A DNA stretch of 41,937 nt from NCBI GenBank assembly GCA_021792405.1, contig JAJYUU010000020.1:1-41937 (forward strand), given 5' to 3'. The DNA is from Actinomycetes bacterium (GTDB lineage: Bacteria; Actinomycetota; Actinomycetes; Streptosporangiales; Streptosporangiaceae). The number at the start of each line of letters is the position of its first letter. Position 1 is the stretch's first letter. Positions 7,775 to 16,386 of this stretch are shown piece by piece. Under the pieces are notes generated by a model, which did no database searches, was not told the DNA's origin, and saw nothing but the letters and a program-made list of their open reading frames with translations. Position numbers and translations under genes: made by a program.

Positions 7775-10057
7775 ATGAACCGAGTGCTCACCGCACTAGG
7801 AGTGGTTCTCGCGCTAGGCCTCGTCGTCCCGTTAACGCTTGCCGGTGCGTCCGACGCTGCCGTCGGGAGCACATCGGCCACCGGCCAGGCGACAACTGTC
7901 GCCGTCGGCCGGGCAGGCACGGTCCGGACCGGCTCGGTGGTCCGGTTTAACGTCGGGGCAACGCACTCGCCGCAACTCGAGCGAATGCTCGCCGGCCACC
8001 CCGGCCTGGCGCCGAAGGCGGCTGCGCTGCGACCCTCGAGCCTCCCGGCAGGGGCGTCGGCAGTGCAGGGCATCGATGTCGCGTCCTACCAGCACCCTGG
8101 CGGAGCTGCCATCGACTGGCGTCAGGTAGCGGCCGCGGGTTACAAGTTCGCGTTCATCAAGGCCACCGAAGGCTCGTATTACGTCAACCCGTATTACGCC
8201 TCCGATGCCGGCGATGCGCAGGCTTCCGGGATGTTCGTGGCCCCGTACGCATTCGCGATCCCGAACTACTCGGGCGGCGCCCTGCAGGCCGACTACGCTC
8301 TGGACAACGCGGACTACGCGCCGGATGGCCGGCTGCTTCCGCCCGTACTCGACATCGAGTACGACCCGTACGTGTCGCAGGACAAAACGAACATCTGCTA
8401 CGGCCTCACCCCGGCCCAGATGGTCGGGTGGATCAGCGCGTTCACCGCCGAGATCCAGCGCCGCACCGGGCAGGATCCGGTGATCTACACGACGGCCGGC
8501 TGGTGGAGTCAGTGCACCGGCGATAGCGCTGCGTTTGCCGCCGACCCGCTGTGGATAGCGGACTACGGCGTCTCGGCGCCCGCCGTTCCGGGCGCCTGGA
8601 GCAACAACTGGGCTTACTGGCAGTACACGTCTTCGGCGAACGTCCCCGGCATCGATTGCAAGGTCCTGGTAAATAACAAGACCGAGTACGCCTGCGACGC
8701 CAGTTACCTGAGCAGCACCGCACTGGAACTTGCCGCGCCGGCTAGCCAGAGCAACGCGGTCGGCAGCACTGCCAGTCTTCAGGCCGGCGTGCTCTACGCC
8801 GGCCTGGCGCCGGGATACACCGGCTCGTCTGTGACCTACAGCGCGACCCGCTTGCCAACAGGCGCCCAGATTGGCACGAGCACCGGCACAGTGAGCGGGA
8901 CGCTTGCGGATATAGCCGCGTTCCCGGCGGTAATAACGGCGTCGGTCACCGGCGACCCGGACGCTACGCAGCAATTCAGCTGGTACGTGCACGGCGGCGT
9001 CAGCCTTGGCAGGCTGACGCGTCAGCGGGGATCGGTGGGGGCGCCGGCCGATTATCAGGTCCCTGCTACTGACGGACTGGGCGGCTGCACGCTGCAGTTC
9101 TCCTCGTCCGCGCTGCCGCCGGGCCTGTCGCTCAGCAGTTGCGGCACGATATCCGGCTGGCTGACGACCATGGGATACTACCGGGTCCGGGTGCGGGTTA
9201 CCGATAGCTCCGGCGCGCTGCTGGCGCGCGGCGTGCTCATCTGGCGAGTGGGCGCCGCGACCGGGAGCGGGCCGGCCGGCCAGCTCCGGCTCCGCCGGGA
9301 TGGCAAGTGCCTTACCGAGCGGAATCGCACCGATATCGCGATCGAGCCCTGCAGCCGGTCCGCTGCCGAGCAATGGACGGTCGCCGCCGATGGCTCGCTG
9401 CGGGCAGGCGGCAGCTGCCTGGCGGCCAAGTATGCCCGCGGCAGCGCTCCCGGCGCCCTGGTGATGAGATCCTGCGGCACCGATCCGCAGCGCTGGCAGC
9501 TCGGCTCGAACGCGGTGCTGACGAACGTAGCCAGCGGCCGTTGCCTGGCCGACACCGGCAGCCGGAACGGCTGGCGCGCGGTTGCCGCGGTCTGCCAGGC
9601 CACCCCCGAGCCTGTCGGCAGTGAGAGCCGCCCTAGCTGGAGCCAGCAGTGGACGCTGCCGGCCGGACCGCTGACCTCGGGAGTCGCCGGGTACTGCGCC
9701 AGCAGCGCGGGCGCCGCCAGAGATCCGGCTGGCGTGGTCACGCTGCGCGGCTGCTACTCCACGGCGCAGCAGTCGTGGACGGTCAGGCCGGACGGTGCGC
9801 TCAGCACCGGAGGCCAGTGCCTCAGCACGGCTGGCGGGAGCCTGGCTCCCGGCACGGAGCTCCGGCTGGTTCCCTGCCTGCCGGGTGCCCCCAGCCAGGT
9901 CTGGCAGCTGTCCGGCGGCCCGATCGGAGTTCAACTGCTTAGTCCGGCCGCCGGGCTGTGCGCGGCAGATCCCGGCGACCGGGCGAAGACCGGCACGCTG
10001 CTGAGGCTCGGTCCGTGCCTGGCTGGCGACCCTGGCGGCAGCTGGCGGGTTAGTTAA
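7775..10057 (+). CDS. Secreted GH25 lysozyme with Ig-like and ricin-lectin domains
   Basis: 760 residues from ATG 7775, which follows ACAGGAGAGTC; the track start 7649 adds 42 unlikely residues. A signal peptide (MNRVLTALGVVLALGLVV..., cleavage near GASDAA) is followed by a GH25 muramidase domain (about 97-318) with GIDVASYQ and the catalytic DIE at about 193-195 (PVLDIEYD). Two Ig-like repeats of putative-Ig type come next (about 325-490; PTGAQIGTSTGTVSG, PPGLSLSSCGTISGW). Ricin-type beta-trefoil repeats follow (about 497-760) with many QxW motifs (EQWTV, QRWQL, QQWTL, QSWTV, QVWQL). It should cleave the MurNAc-GlcNAc bond and bind glycans outside the cell. It lies 166 bp after the deacetylase, so wall remodelling is a shared theme. 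Confidence 0.93.
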   Translation: MNRVLTALGVVLALGLVVPLTLAGASDAAVGSTSATGQATTVAVGRAGTVRTGSVVRFNVGATHSPQLERMLAGHPGLAPKAAALRPSSLPAGASAVQGIDVASYQHPGGAAIDWRQVAAAGYKFAFIKATEGSYYVNPYYASDAGDAQASGMFVAPYAFAIPNYSGGALQADYALDNADYAPDGRLLPPVLDIEYDPYVSQDKTNICYGLTPAQMVGWISAFTAEIQRRTGQDPVIYTTAGWWSQCTGDSAAFAADPLWIADYGVSAPAVPGAWSNNWAYWQYTSSANVPGIDCKVLVNNKTEYACDASYLSSTALELAAPASQSNAVGSTASLQAGVLYAGLAPGYTGSSVTYSATRLPTGAQIGTSTGTVSGTLADIAAFPAVITASVTGDPDATQQFSWYVHGGVSLGRLTRQRGSVGAPADYQVPATDGLGGCTLQFSSSALPPGLSLSSCGTISGWLTTMGYYRVRVRVTDSSGALLARGVLIWRVGAATGSGPAGQLRLRRDGKCLTERNRTDIAIEPCSRSAAEQWTVAADGSLRAGGSCLAAKYARGSAPGALVMRSCGTDPQRWQLGSNAVLTNVASGRCLADTGSRNGWRAVAAVCQATPEPVGSESRPSWSQQWTLPAGPLTSGVAGYCASSAGAARDPAGVVTLRGCYSTAQQSWTVRPDGALSTGGQCLSTAGGSLAPGTELRLVPCLPGAPSQVWQLSGGPIGVQLLSPAAGLCAADPGDRAKTGTLLRLGPCLAGDPGGSWRVS

Positions 10058-10063
10058 CCGGCT

Positions 10064-11464
10064 CTAGCCGACGAGGGTCTTGACCGCACTAGCCATCTCG
10101 GCCAGCGCCTTCTTCGCGTCGGCGAAGTACATGCTGGTCTTCGGGTTGACGTAAAGCTCGTTGTCGATCCCCGCGTAGCCGTGGCCCATCGATCGTTTGA
10201 TCACGATGATGCTCTTGGCCTGGTCGACATTCAGGATCGGCATGCCGGAGATCGCCGTGCCGGGCCGGCGAGCGGCGGGGTTGGTCACGTCGTTGGCCCC
10301 GATGACCAGCGCGACGTCCGCCCTGGCAAACTCCGGGTTGATCTCGTCCATCTCCTTGAGCTGCGGGTAGGGCACGTTGGCCTCGGCTAGCAGCACATTC
10401 ATGTGGCCAGGCATACGGCCTGCCACCGGGTGAATCGCGTAGCTGACCTCGACGCCGCGTGATTCCAGGATCTCGGCGAGCGTCGCCACCTCATGCTGAG
10501 CCTGGGCTGCCGCGAGTCCGTAGCCGGGCACGATGATGACCTTGGCGGCGTAGGCAAGCTGGATCGCCGCGTCGTCGGCGGCGATGGAATGCACGCTGCC
10601 GCCCGGTCCGGCTACCGCGGCTACCGCGTCGCCGGTGCCGAAGCCGCCGACAATGATGTTGCGGATCGAGCGGTTCATGGCGTCGGCCATCAGCTTGGTC
10701 AGGATGCCACCCGACGCACCGACCAGCGCACCGGCAATGATCATGGCCCAGTTGCCGATGACGAAGCCGGCCATCGCGACCGCGGTTCCGGTGAATGCGT
10801 TGAGCAGTGAGATGACAACCGGCATGTCGGCTCCGCCGATTGGCATCACCATCGAGACGCCGAAGATCAGCGAGGCGACGATGACGACAGTGAGCAGGGC
10901 CGCGCTCGGCGACGCGATCAGGTAGGCGCCGAAGCCGACTGCGATCAGCGCGAGCACGCTGTTCACCAGCCGGGCACCGGGGAAGGCCACCGGCGCCGAG
11001 GTGATGACACCCTGCAGTTTGCCGGCCGCGATGAGCGAGCCGGAGAACGTGACGCCGCCAATGATCACGTCGAGCAGGGTGGTGACCGACGTGGTGGCCG
11101 AGACCGACGTGCCCGCGCGTATGTAGTCGTGGAGGCCGACCAGCGCGGCCGCCCCGCCGCCGACGGCGTTGAACATGCTGACGAGCTGTGGCATGGCCGT
11201 CATCTGGACCTTGCGCGCCGAGTAGAGCCCGGCCGCCCCGCCGACAAGCGCACCCGCCAGCATGACGACCCACCCGGTGGCGGTGATCTGGTTGCCATGA
11301 ATGACGATCGCGAACGTCGCCGCGATGGCTGCTGTCATCCCGGCGGTCGAGACCTGGTTACCACGGCGGGCCGTGGCCGGGGTATTCATCAGGTGCAGGC
11401 CGAGCACGAAGCACGAGGCGGCGAGTACGTAGATGAGCTGGATGACCCAGTCGAATGTGCTCAT
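10064..11464 (-). CDS. pntB: NAD(P) transhydrogenase subunit beta
   Basis: 466 residues. About nine membrane segments (residues 1-270) are followed by the NADP(H)-binding domain III (about 290-466) with VIIVPGYGLAAAQAQH, IHPVAGRMPGHMNVLLAEA, and VALVIGANDVTNPAAR before the C-terminal KRSMGHGYAGIDNELY motif. Hydride transfer from NADH to NADP+ is coupled to proton entry, supplying NADPH. It is the last gene of a pntAA-pntAB-pntB operon; its ATG overlaps the PntAB stop by 4 bp. Its stop lies 6 bp from that of the convergent lysozyme gene, leaving no room for a separate terminator. Confidence 0.96.
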   Translation of the reverse strand: MSTFDWVIQLIYVLAASCFVLGLHLMNTPATARRGNQVSTAGMTAAIAATFAIVIHGNQITATGWVVMLAGALVGGAAGLYSARKVQMTAMPQLVSMFNAVGGGAAALVGLHDYIRAGTSVSATTSVTTLLDVIIGGVTFSGSLIAAGKLQGVITSAPVAFPGARLVNSVLALIAVGFGAYLIASPSAALLTVVIVASLIFGVSMVMPIGGADMPVVISLLNAFTGTAVAMAGFVIGNWAMIIAGALVGASGGILTKLMADAMNRSIRNIIVGGFGTGDAVAAVAGPGGSVHSIAADDAAIQLAYAAKVIIVPGYGLAAAQAQHEVATLAEILESRGVEVSYAIHPVAGRMPGHMNVLLAEANVPYPQLKEMDEINPEFARADVALVIGANDVTNPAARRPGTAISGMPILNVDQAKSIIVIKRSMGHGYAGIDNELYVNPKTSMYFADAKKALAEMASAVKTLVG

Positions 11465-11874
11465 GCCGACCGGCCCTTGCTGCCTGAGCCATTCGCGGCC
11501 ACTGCAGAACTGCCGGGTTTCGCGGCGTTCGCCGGCGGGCTGACTGCCGCTGGCTCGCCGGCCGTTGCGACGGCCGGCCGTTTGCGGAACATCTTGAGCA
11601 TGCGGCCCGTCACCGCGTACCCGCCGACCACGTTGGCGGCGGCGAGGGCAGCGGCCAGGAACGCGATCACGTAGCCGATCGCGTTGTTCGCGGTCACGGC
11701 GATCAGCATCGCGCCGGCCAGCACGATGCCGTGAATCGAGTTGGCGGCCGACATCAGCGGCGTGTGCAAGGTCGCCGGGACCTTGCTGATGACCTCGAAG
11801 CCCACCCAGAGGCTGAGCACGAAGATGGTTATGTCAACGAGCAGAGCCGGGTACGGCACGGGCTGCCCCTTCAT
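11461..11874 (-). CDS. pntAB: NAD(P) transhydrogenase alpha subunit, membrane part
   Basis: 137 residues with three or four membrane segments: LLVDITIFVLSLWVGFEVIS, IHGIVLAGAMLIAVTA and AIGYVIAFLAAALAAANVVGGY. VISKVPATLHTPLMSAANSIHG is the family hallmark. The Ala/Pro-rich C-terminal tail (about 103-137) is longer than usual. In the split-subunit architecture common in actinobacteria this is domain II of the alpha chain. The ATG at 11874 overlaps pntAA by 41 bp. An in-frame GTG at 11859 has a better ribosome binding site (GAAGGGG, six bases away) and gives a more usual N-terminus, so the true start may be 11859. Confidence 0.93.
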   Translation of the reverse strand: MKGQPVPYPALLVDITIFVLSLWVGFEVISKVPATLHTPLMSAANSIHGIVLAGAMLIAVTANNAIGYVIAFLAAALAAANVVGGYAVTGRMLKMFRKRPAVATAGEPAAVSPPANAAKPGSSAVAANGSGSKGRSA

Positions 11875-13060
11875 CGGGTTGGTCGGGGTGGAGTCGGGAG
11901 GTACCGGTAGCCGGGTCGGCTTGCACGGCCTGGTCGTCGGCTGCCGTCAGCGCGGGATGGACTATTGCGCCGCCGGTCGTGATGATGACGCCGGCTCGCA
12001 GTTCGGCATCACGGTCCAGTGCCAGCGCGCCGTCGTCGATCAGGTAGAGCAGTAGCGCACTGATGTTCCGCGCGTACATTGCCGATGCGGCCGCGGCCAT
12101 GCTGGACGGCAAGCCAGAAGCGCCGATGACGGCTACCCCGTTCTCGGTCAGGATGGTCTCACCGGGAACCGATCCTGCCGCGTTCCCGCCCAGGGCGCTG
12201 GCCCCCATGTCCACGACCACCGAACCCGGCGCCATCGCCTTGAGTGCGTCCTGCGTGACCAGCAGCGGGGGACGGCGACCCGGCACCTGGGCTGTGGTGA
12301 TCACGACATCGTGCCGGGCGATGTGGCCGGCCAGTTCCTGCTGCTGTGCCATCCGCTCGTCGTCGGTCAGCGCGCGAGCGTAGCCTCCCTCGCCCGCTGC
12401 GGAGTCAACTGAGGTGAGCTCGATGAAGGTGGCGCCCACCGATTCTGCCTCGGTTCTGGTTTCCGGCCGCACATCGTAGGCGCTCACCAGCGCGCCGAGC
12501 CGACGGGCAGTGCCGATCGCCTGCAGCCCGGCTACGCCCGTGCCGAGCACCAGTACCTTGGCCGGCCGGGCGGTGCCTGCCGCGGTGATGAGCAGCGGGA
12601 AGAACCTGCCGAAGTGGGTGGCCCCGAGCAGCGCGGCCTTGTAGCCGGCGATGTTGGCCTGAGAGGACAGTGCATCCATGGGCTGCGCCCTCGGCAGCGT
12701 CCGCGGGATCATGTCCATGCTCAGTGCGGTCACCCCGGCCGCCGCCAGCGCGGCAGTCAGGTCCGGGTCGGTGAGCGGCGCGAGCAGTCCGATGACAGTC
12801 TGGCCAGGCCGCAGCGCCGCCACGGCCGCTGCGTCCGGCTTTCCGACCATGAGCACGACATCGGCCGCCAGCGCGTCAGCGCGGCTGACCACCGAGGCAC
12901 CAGCCGCCGTATAGCTGTCGTCGGTATGCCATGCGCCATCGCCGGCGCCCGACTCGACGAGCACATCGAGGCCGACCGCGCGCAGCTTAGCCACGGCTTC
13001 CGGGACGAGCGCGACTCGCCGCTCGCCGGGCGCGGTCTCCTTGACCACGGATATCTTCAT
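11834..13060 (-). CDS. pntAA: NAD(P) transhydrogenase alpha subunit, NAD-binding part
   Basis: 408 residues. The start MKISVVKETAPGERRVALVPE matches the alanine dehydrogenase/PNT N-domain. The NAD-binding Rossmann motif is KVLVLGTGVAGLQAIGTAR (about 170-188), followed by YDVRPETRTEAESVGA and later TTAQVPGRRPPLLV, the mobile-loop and RQD-neighbour region. This soluble domain I binds NAD(H) and docks on the PntAB/PntB membrane part. It is the first gene of the operon. The last residues overlap the pntAB start. Expression is probably driven by the promoter at 13121-13165 with its DosR-like box. Confidence 0.96.
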   Translation of the reverse strand: MKISVVKETAPGERRVALVPEAVAKLRAVGLDVLVESGAGDGAWHTDDSYTAAGASVVSRADALAADVVLMVGKPDAAAVAALRPGQTVIGLLAPLTDPDLTAALAAAGVTALSMDMIPRTLPRAQPMDALSSQANIAGYKAALLGATHFGRFFPLLITAAGTARPAKVLVLGTGVAGLQAIGTARRLGALVSAYDVRPETRTEAESVGATFIELTSVDSAAGEGGYARALTDDERMAQQQELAGHIARHDVVITTAQVPGRRPPLLVTQDALKAMAPGSVVVDMGASALGGNAAGSVPGETILTENGVAVIGASGLPSSMAAAASAMYARNISALLLYLIDDGALALDRDAELRAGVIITTGGAIVHPALTAADDQAVQADPATGTSRLHPDQPDEGAARAVPGSAR

Positions 13061-13120
13061 GCACAGACCTCGCTCGGTCGCCGGGGCCGGTCAGGCGGCC
13101 CGCCCCCGGGCCGCAGTGTC

Positions 13121-13165
13121 AAGTATGGTCCGATCTGTTACCCCGTCAGTAGGGACCCTAGTCCC
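13121..13165 (-). promoter_or_regulatory. pnt promoter with DosR/DevR-like box
   Basis: GGGACCCTAGTCCC (13152-13165, plus strand) matches 12 of 14 positions of the core of the mycobacterial DosR box (GGGACTWWAGTCCC). Reading toward pntAA, two bases later comes CTGACG (13144-13149) as a -35, then 17 bp, then ATACTT (13121-13126) as a -10 (CATACT with 16 bp is the alternative). The box thus abuts the -35, the arrangement of proximal DosR boxes. The promoter assignment and the regulator are inferred. Confidence 0.5.
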
Positions 13166-13315
13166 CTCCGCTGACTTTAAGGCTCCAGGCCGACCTGGGC
13201 TCGCCTGGACTGACCCTCCCCACGGGCCAGATCGGCCTAGATGTCACCTTAGCCAGCGGGCCGCCGCGCTCAGTGCGAGTGCCCTGGCGAGCCGCAGCGG
13301 CTCTGGCACGCTCGG

Positions 13316-14104
13316 CTAGCCGCGGCCGAAGACAATCCCGCCGGTGTCGGCCTCAGTCCCGTCAGCACGGATCAAGTAGCCCTCGTACCCGTCGAGTGCG
13401 GCAACGCGCGCCAGCACGTCGTCGCCGCCGACCGCAAGCGCGGTCGCGATTGCGTCAGCCATCGCCAGGCTGGGCCCGATGATCGTGGCAGACGCGATCG
13501 CAGCGGCCCGCATGCCCGGCGGGCTGTACAGATGCTGGCCCCGCTCGTAGCAGCCGGACGTCGCGATGGCCGCGGTGACGCCGGTTACGATCGCCGCCAG
13601 AGCGTCGGGAAGCCAGGGATGCCGGATCCCGATCCGCCAGCCGGTGCCGTCGGTGTCAGGCGGCTGGCCGAATACCGCGATGTCGCCGCCACCGTTGATC
13701 ATTGCCGCCGCCATGCCGGCGTCCCGCAGCACCGCGAGCGACTTCTCTATCGCCCACCCCTTGACCAGGCCCGTCGGATCCACGCCGCCGGGAGCGGCCC
13801 ACGGGTCGAACCAGCCGCCGGTCACCGTGCGCGCGCCAGCGCACTGGTCGAGCACCTCGGCCACTTCTGCGGGCAGGCTGGCGAGCTGCGCCTGGCCGCG
13901 ACGCATCAGGCTCACTGGACTGCGCGGATCCCATGTGCTGAAGACGAGATCTGCCCGGTGCAGCACGGCGCACGCCGCCGCGATCGCACCGGCGACCGCG
14001 TCCCCCGGCTGGTCGCTGACCACTGAGAACGACACCGCGGTGCCCATGACGTGCTCCACGTGCCCGACGAGCGAGGCACCAACGGGCGTTTGGCCGGATG
14101 TCAT
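13316..14104 (-). CDS. apbE: FAD:protein FMN transferase (ApbE)
   Basis: 262 residues, somewhat shorter than many ApbE proteins and without a lipoprotein signal. Family landmarks: HVMGTAVSFSVV near the N-terminus, FSTWDPRSPVSLMRRG, DPTGLVKGWAIEKS (active-site region), MINGGGDIAVFG, ATSGCYERGQHLYSP and IGPSLAMADAIATALAVGG (metal and flavin site). It should transfer FMN from FAD to a Ser/Thr of a target protein. The gene overlaps the preceding FMN-binding protein gene by 4 bp (ATGA); that protein carries an SGATYT target motif, so enzyme and substrate are made together. Lack of a signal peptide hints at cytoplasmic flavinylation or a non-classical route. Confidence 0.93.
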   Translation of the reverse strand: MTSGQTPVGASLVGHVEHVMGTAVSFSVVSDQPGDAVAGAIAAACAVLHRADLVFSTWDPRSPVSLMRRGQAQLASLPAEVAEVLDQCAGARTVTGGWFDPWAAPGGVDPTGLVKGWAIEKSLAVLRDAGMAAAMINGGGDIAVFGQPPDTDGTGWRIGIRHPWLPDALAAIVTGVTAAIATSGCYERGQHLYSPPGMRAAAIASATIIGPSLAMADAIATALAVGGDDVLARVAALDGYEGYLIRADGTEADTGGIVFGRG

Positions 14105-14583
14105 GCCTGACGCAGTTTGTCGATCGCTGCCTGGAGGGACGCCGCGTAAGCCTCACTGGTGTAGGTCGCTCCGCTGACCCCGTTGATCTGGGCACTCTGA
14201 GCGGACATGACCTGGTTGCGCAGCATCGGGATCACGTAGGCGGCAAGCTGCTGCGAATACTGGTCGATGGTACGGAGGGCTGGCACTGCGACATTGACGA
14301 TCTTGCCGCTGCGCACGGTGACCCGGACCGCGAGCTGGCCGTAGCCGTACTGCTCGGTAGCGCCGGTGGCGCTGCGCATGGCACTGCCGCCGGGGAAGTG
14401 GACGGCTCCCGACGGCGACCCCGAACCACTATTGGACGTGGCCTGGCTGTGCGTGGCCGACTGGCTTGAGCCGCCACCGGCGAGCGCGCCCAGCGACGAG
14501 GACGGGGGGTGGGAGTGGAAGCCCAGCATTCCGGCGAGGCCGGCGATAGTGCCGGCGAAGACGAACAGCGGTGCCCGCTTCAT
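14101..14583 (-). CDS. Secreted FMN-binding protein, ApbE substrate
   Basis: 160 residues. A signal anchor (LFVFAGTIAGLAGMLGF) is followed by a Ser/Gly/His-rich linker (about 25-65) and one FMN-binding domain (about 72-158): YGQLAVRVTVRSGKIVNVAV, then INGVSGATYTSEAYAASLQ. SGATYT is the consensus at which ApbE links FMN through phosphate to the Thr. It should act as an extracytoplasmic one-flavin electron carrier. Position between a membrane flavocytochrome and apbE makes it the probable electron acceptor of the flavocytochrome. The ATG at 14583 is 49 bp after the reductase stop. Confidence 0.92.
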   Translation of the reverse strand: MKRAPLFVFAGTIAGLAGMLGFHSHPPSSSLGALAGGGSSQSATHSQATSNSGSGSPSGAVHFPGGSAMRSATGATEQYGYGQLAVRVTVRSGKIVNVAVPALRTIDQYSQQLAAYVIPMLRNQVMSAQSAQINGVSGATYTSEAYAASLQAAIDKLRQA

Positions 14584-14632
14584 CGTGTCGTGCTCCTACT
14601 CGCCATGACGGTGGCTGCTCTCGTAGCGCTTC

Positions 14633-16036
14633 TCATAGCGCGAACGCCTCATGATGGATGGACTCATCCGCGACGCCGAGGGATTTGACCAGCGGGACCA
14701 AGTCCGCGACGAACCCTTCGGGACCGCAGATGTAGACGTCGCGCTGCCCGATGTCAGGCACCATCCGCGCCAGCGCCCGTTCGTCGAGCCGGGCCTGGTT
14801 CCTGTCTCCGATCACCTCGTGCAGCTCGCCGCGTTTGTGGTGGACCAGTTCACCGATCTCTCGCCGGAGCACGAAGTCGGCTTCGCTGCTGGCACGGATG
14901 ATGACCACCGGAGCGCTGCGGCGCGGCAGGTCCTCGAGCAGCGACCGCAATGCGGTGACGCCGATGCCACCCGCGATCAGCAGTGCTCGCGGCTGCTGTT
15001 GCGCATGCTGAGTGAACGCACCGTACGGACCTTCGATCGCGACCTTGGTTCCCGGCGCGAGGCTGGCCAGGCTGCCGGAGTGATCACCGGCGTCCTTCAC
15101 CGTCAGGCGCAGGAACGGCGGGCGGGGCAGGGCGGAGAGGGAGTACGGATGTGCCTGCCACCACATCTTGGGCGTCAGGAACCGCCAGAGGAAGAACTGC
15201 CCGCCGGAGACGTGCAGCTTCTCCAGGTCGCGGCCGCGGAGGATGATCGACACCACCCCGGGCCCCTCGGGCCGCACCTCGACGACCTCAAGGCGATGGC
15301 GCATGGTCCGGATGATCGGGAGCCCGATCCGGTAGCCCAGCACCACCCCGGCTGTGGCGATCCACGCCAGTGCCCACACCAGCTGGGTGAGCGGGTGCCG
15401 GACGAAAGACGGCCCGAGCACTATGACGTGGGCGTAGGCGAGCGCCAGCGCGAGGTACATGTAGAGGTGGATGAGCCACCAGCGTTCGCGCGGCAGCCGG
15501 CGCCGTATTGCGCGCAGCGACACGACGCCGATCGCGCACATGATCCCCAGCGCCACTGTGGCAATGAGGACGTCCGGGTACTGGCCGACCAGTACCCCGG
15601 CCTCGCGCCACAGCCCGTTCTTGGCCGCTTGGGCATAGCCGACAGTGATGAAGATCGCATGCGCGATCAGCAAGCTGATGGGCCACGGCGCCAGTCCCCG
15701 GTGCCATCGCAGCAGGCCATCCTGACCAAGGACGCGCTCCACGAACGGGATGCGGCTGACCAGCAGCACCATGATCAGCGCTAGGTAGGTTCCGACCAGC
15801 CCGGTAAAGCTGCCGATGAAGATGGCAGGACCGCCGGCGGCGGAGAACTCGGCCCGGGTCTCGGCCGTCAGGGCGAGACCGACCGATACGCCAAGTCCCA
15901 AGCCGACGACCACGAGTGCTGCCTTGACCGCAGCGGGCTTGGGAGCCGGGCCCGGCGTTCCGGCCGCCTGGTCACGCCGGGACCGGCGGGAGGAGGCGGT
16001 AGGCAGGGCGTCGAATTGCGCAGTGCGAGCGCTCAT
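14633..16036 (-). CDS. Ferric-reductase-like membrane flavocytochrome
   Basis: 467 residues from ATG 16036; the track uses TTG 16081, which adds 15 residues, and neither has a strong ribosome binding site. After a basic leader, six or seven membrane segments (about 38-255) carry two His pairs: HRGLAPWPISLLIAH (14 apart) and HLYMYLALALAYAH (13 apart), the usual ligands for two stacked b hemes. The C-terminal half is a ferredoxin-reductase module: FAD site HPYSLSALP, IEGPYGAFT, NAD(P) site LLIAGGIGVTALRS and CGPEGFV at the end. It should move electrons from NAD(P)H through FAD and heme across the membrane, here probably to the flavinylated protein encoded next. Confidence 0.9.
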   Translation of the reverse strand: MSARTAQFDALPTASSRRSRRDQAAGTPGPAPKPAAVKAALVVVGLGLGVSVGLALTAETRAEFSAAGGPAIFIGSFTGLVGTYLALIMVLLVSRIPFVERVLGQDGLLRWHRGLAPWPISLLIAHAIFITVGYAQAAKNGLWREAGVLVGQYPDVLIATVALGIMCAIGVVSLRAIRRRLPRERWWLIHLYMYLALALAYAHVIVLGPSFVRHPLTQLVWALAWIATAGVVLGYRIGLPIIRTMRHRLEVVEVRPEGPGVVSIILRGRDLEKLHVSGGQFFLWRFLTPKMWWQAHPYSLSALPRPPFLRLTVKDAGDHSGSLASLAPGTKVAIEGPYGAFTQHAQQQPRALLIAGGIGVTALRSLLEDLPRRSAPVVIIRASSEADFVLRREIGELVHHKRGELHEVIGDRNQARLDERALARMVPDIGQRDVYICGPEGFVADLVPLVKSLGVADESIHHEAFAL

Positions 16037-16081
16037 GGTGCCAGATGGTGCCAGGCCAAGCTGGCTCTCGCGTGCAGACAA

Positions 16082-16386
16082 CCTCGGTACTTGCTCTGAA
16101 CTAGCTCAATGGCCGACGGTGGAGACATGCCATCATTGTGGGGCCGCCGCCTTGCGATCCGATGAAGATCGGCAGCCAGTCCCGGAATCAAGCGGCTGGC
16201 CGGCCTCGAATCGGGCGGCGGCGAAGGTGAGCCCGGGTCAGCGAATACCCGGCACCTGGCTGCCGGCGCCGTGCCGCCTGGCCCGGCCTCAGGCCGGGTG
16301 GTGATCGGGCGCGTACGCTGCGTGGCGTAGCCTGTGCTGCGCTGCGCGTTACCGCAGTAACGGACGGGACCAGCCGGGGGAGGGCG
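16082..16386. other. Divergent intergenic region
   Basis: About 300 bp between the leftward flavocytochrome operon and the rightward small-protein/HU genes. No gene is supported. GC-rich hairpin-prone tracts (around 16260-16300) and the palindrome at 16347-16362 are the only structure seen. Promoters for both directions should lie here. Confidence 0.5.
16347..16362. promoter_or_regulatory. Inverted repeat CGTTAC-N4-GTAACG
   Basis: A perfect 6-bp-arm inverted repeat with CGCA spacer, 24 bases before the 82-residue small-protein gene. Position and form suit a repressor operator. No regulator can be assigned. Confidence 0.35.

Noticed and set aside
7832-9934. 700-residue ORF antisense to the lysozyme gene
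   Set aside because: Wholly inside a gene with clear domains; low-complexity composition typical of GC-rich shadow frames.
10491-11273. 260-residue minus-strand ORF within pntB
   Set aside because: Same strand, other frame; His/Arg-rich shadow composition.
14651-15784. 377-residue plus-strand ORF opposite the flavocytochrome gene
   Set aside because: Antisense to a gene with complete heme, FAD and NAD(P) motifs.
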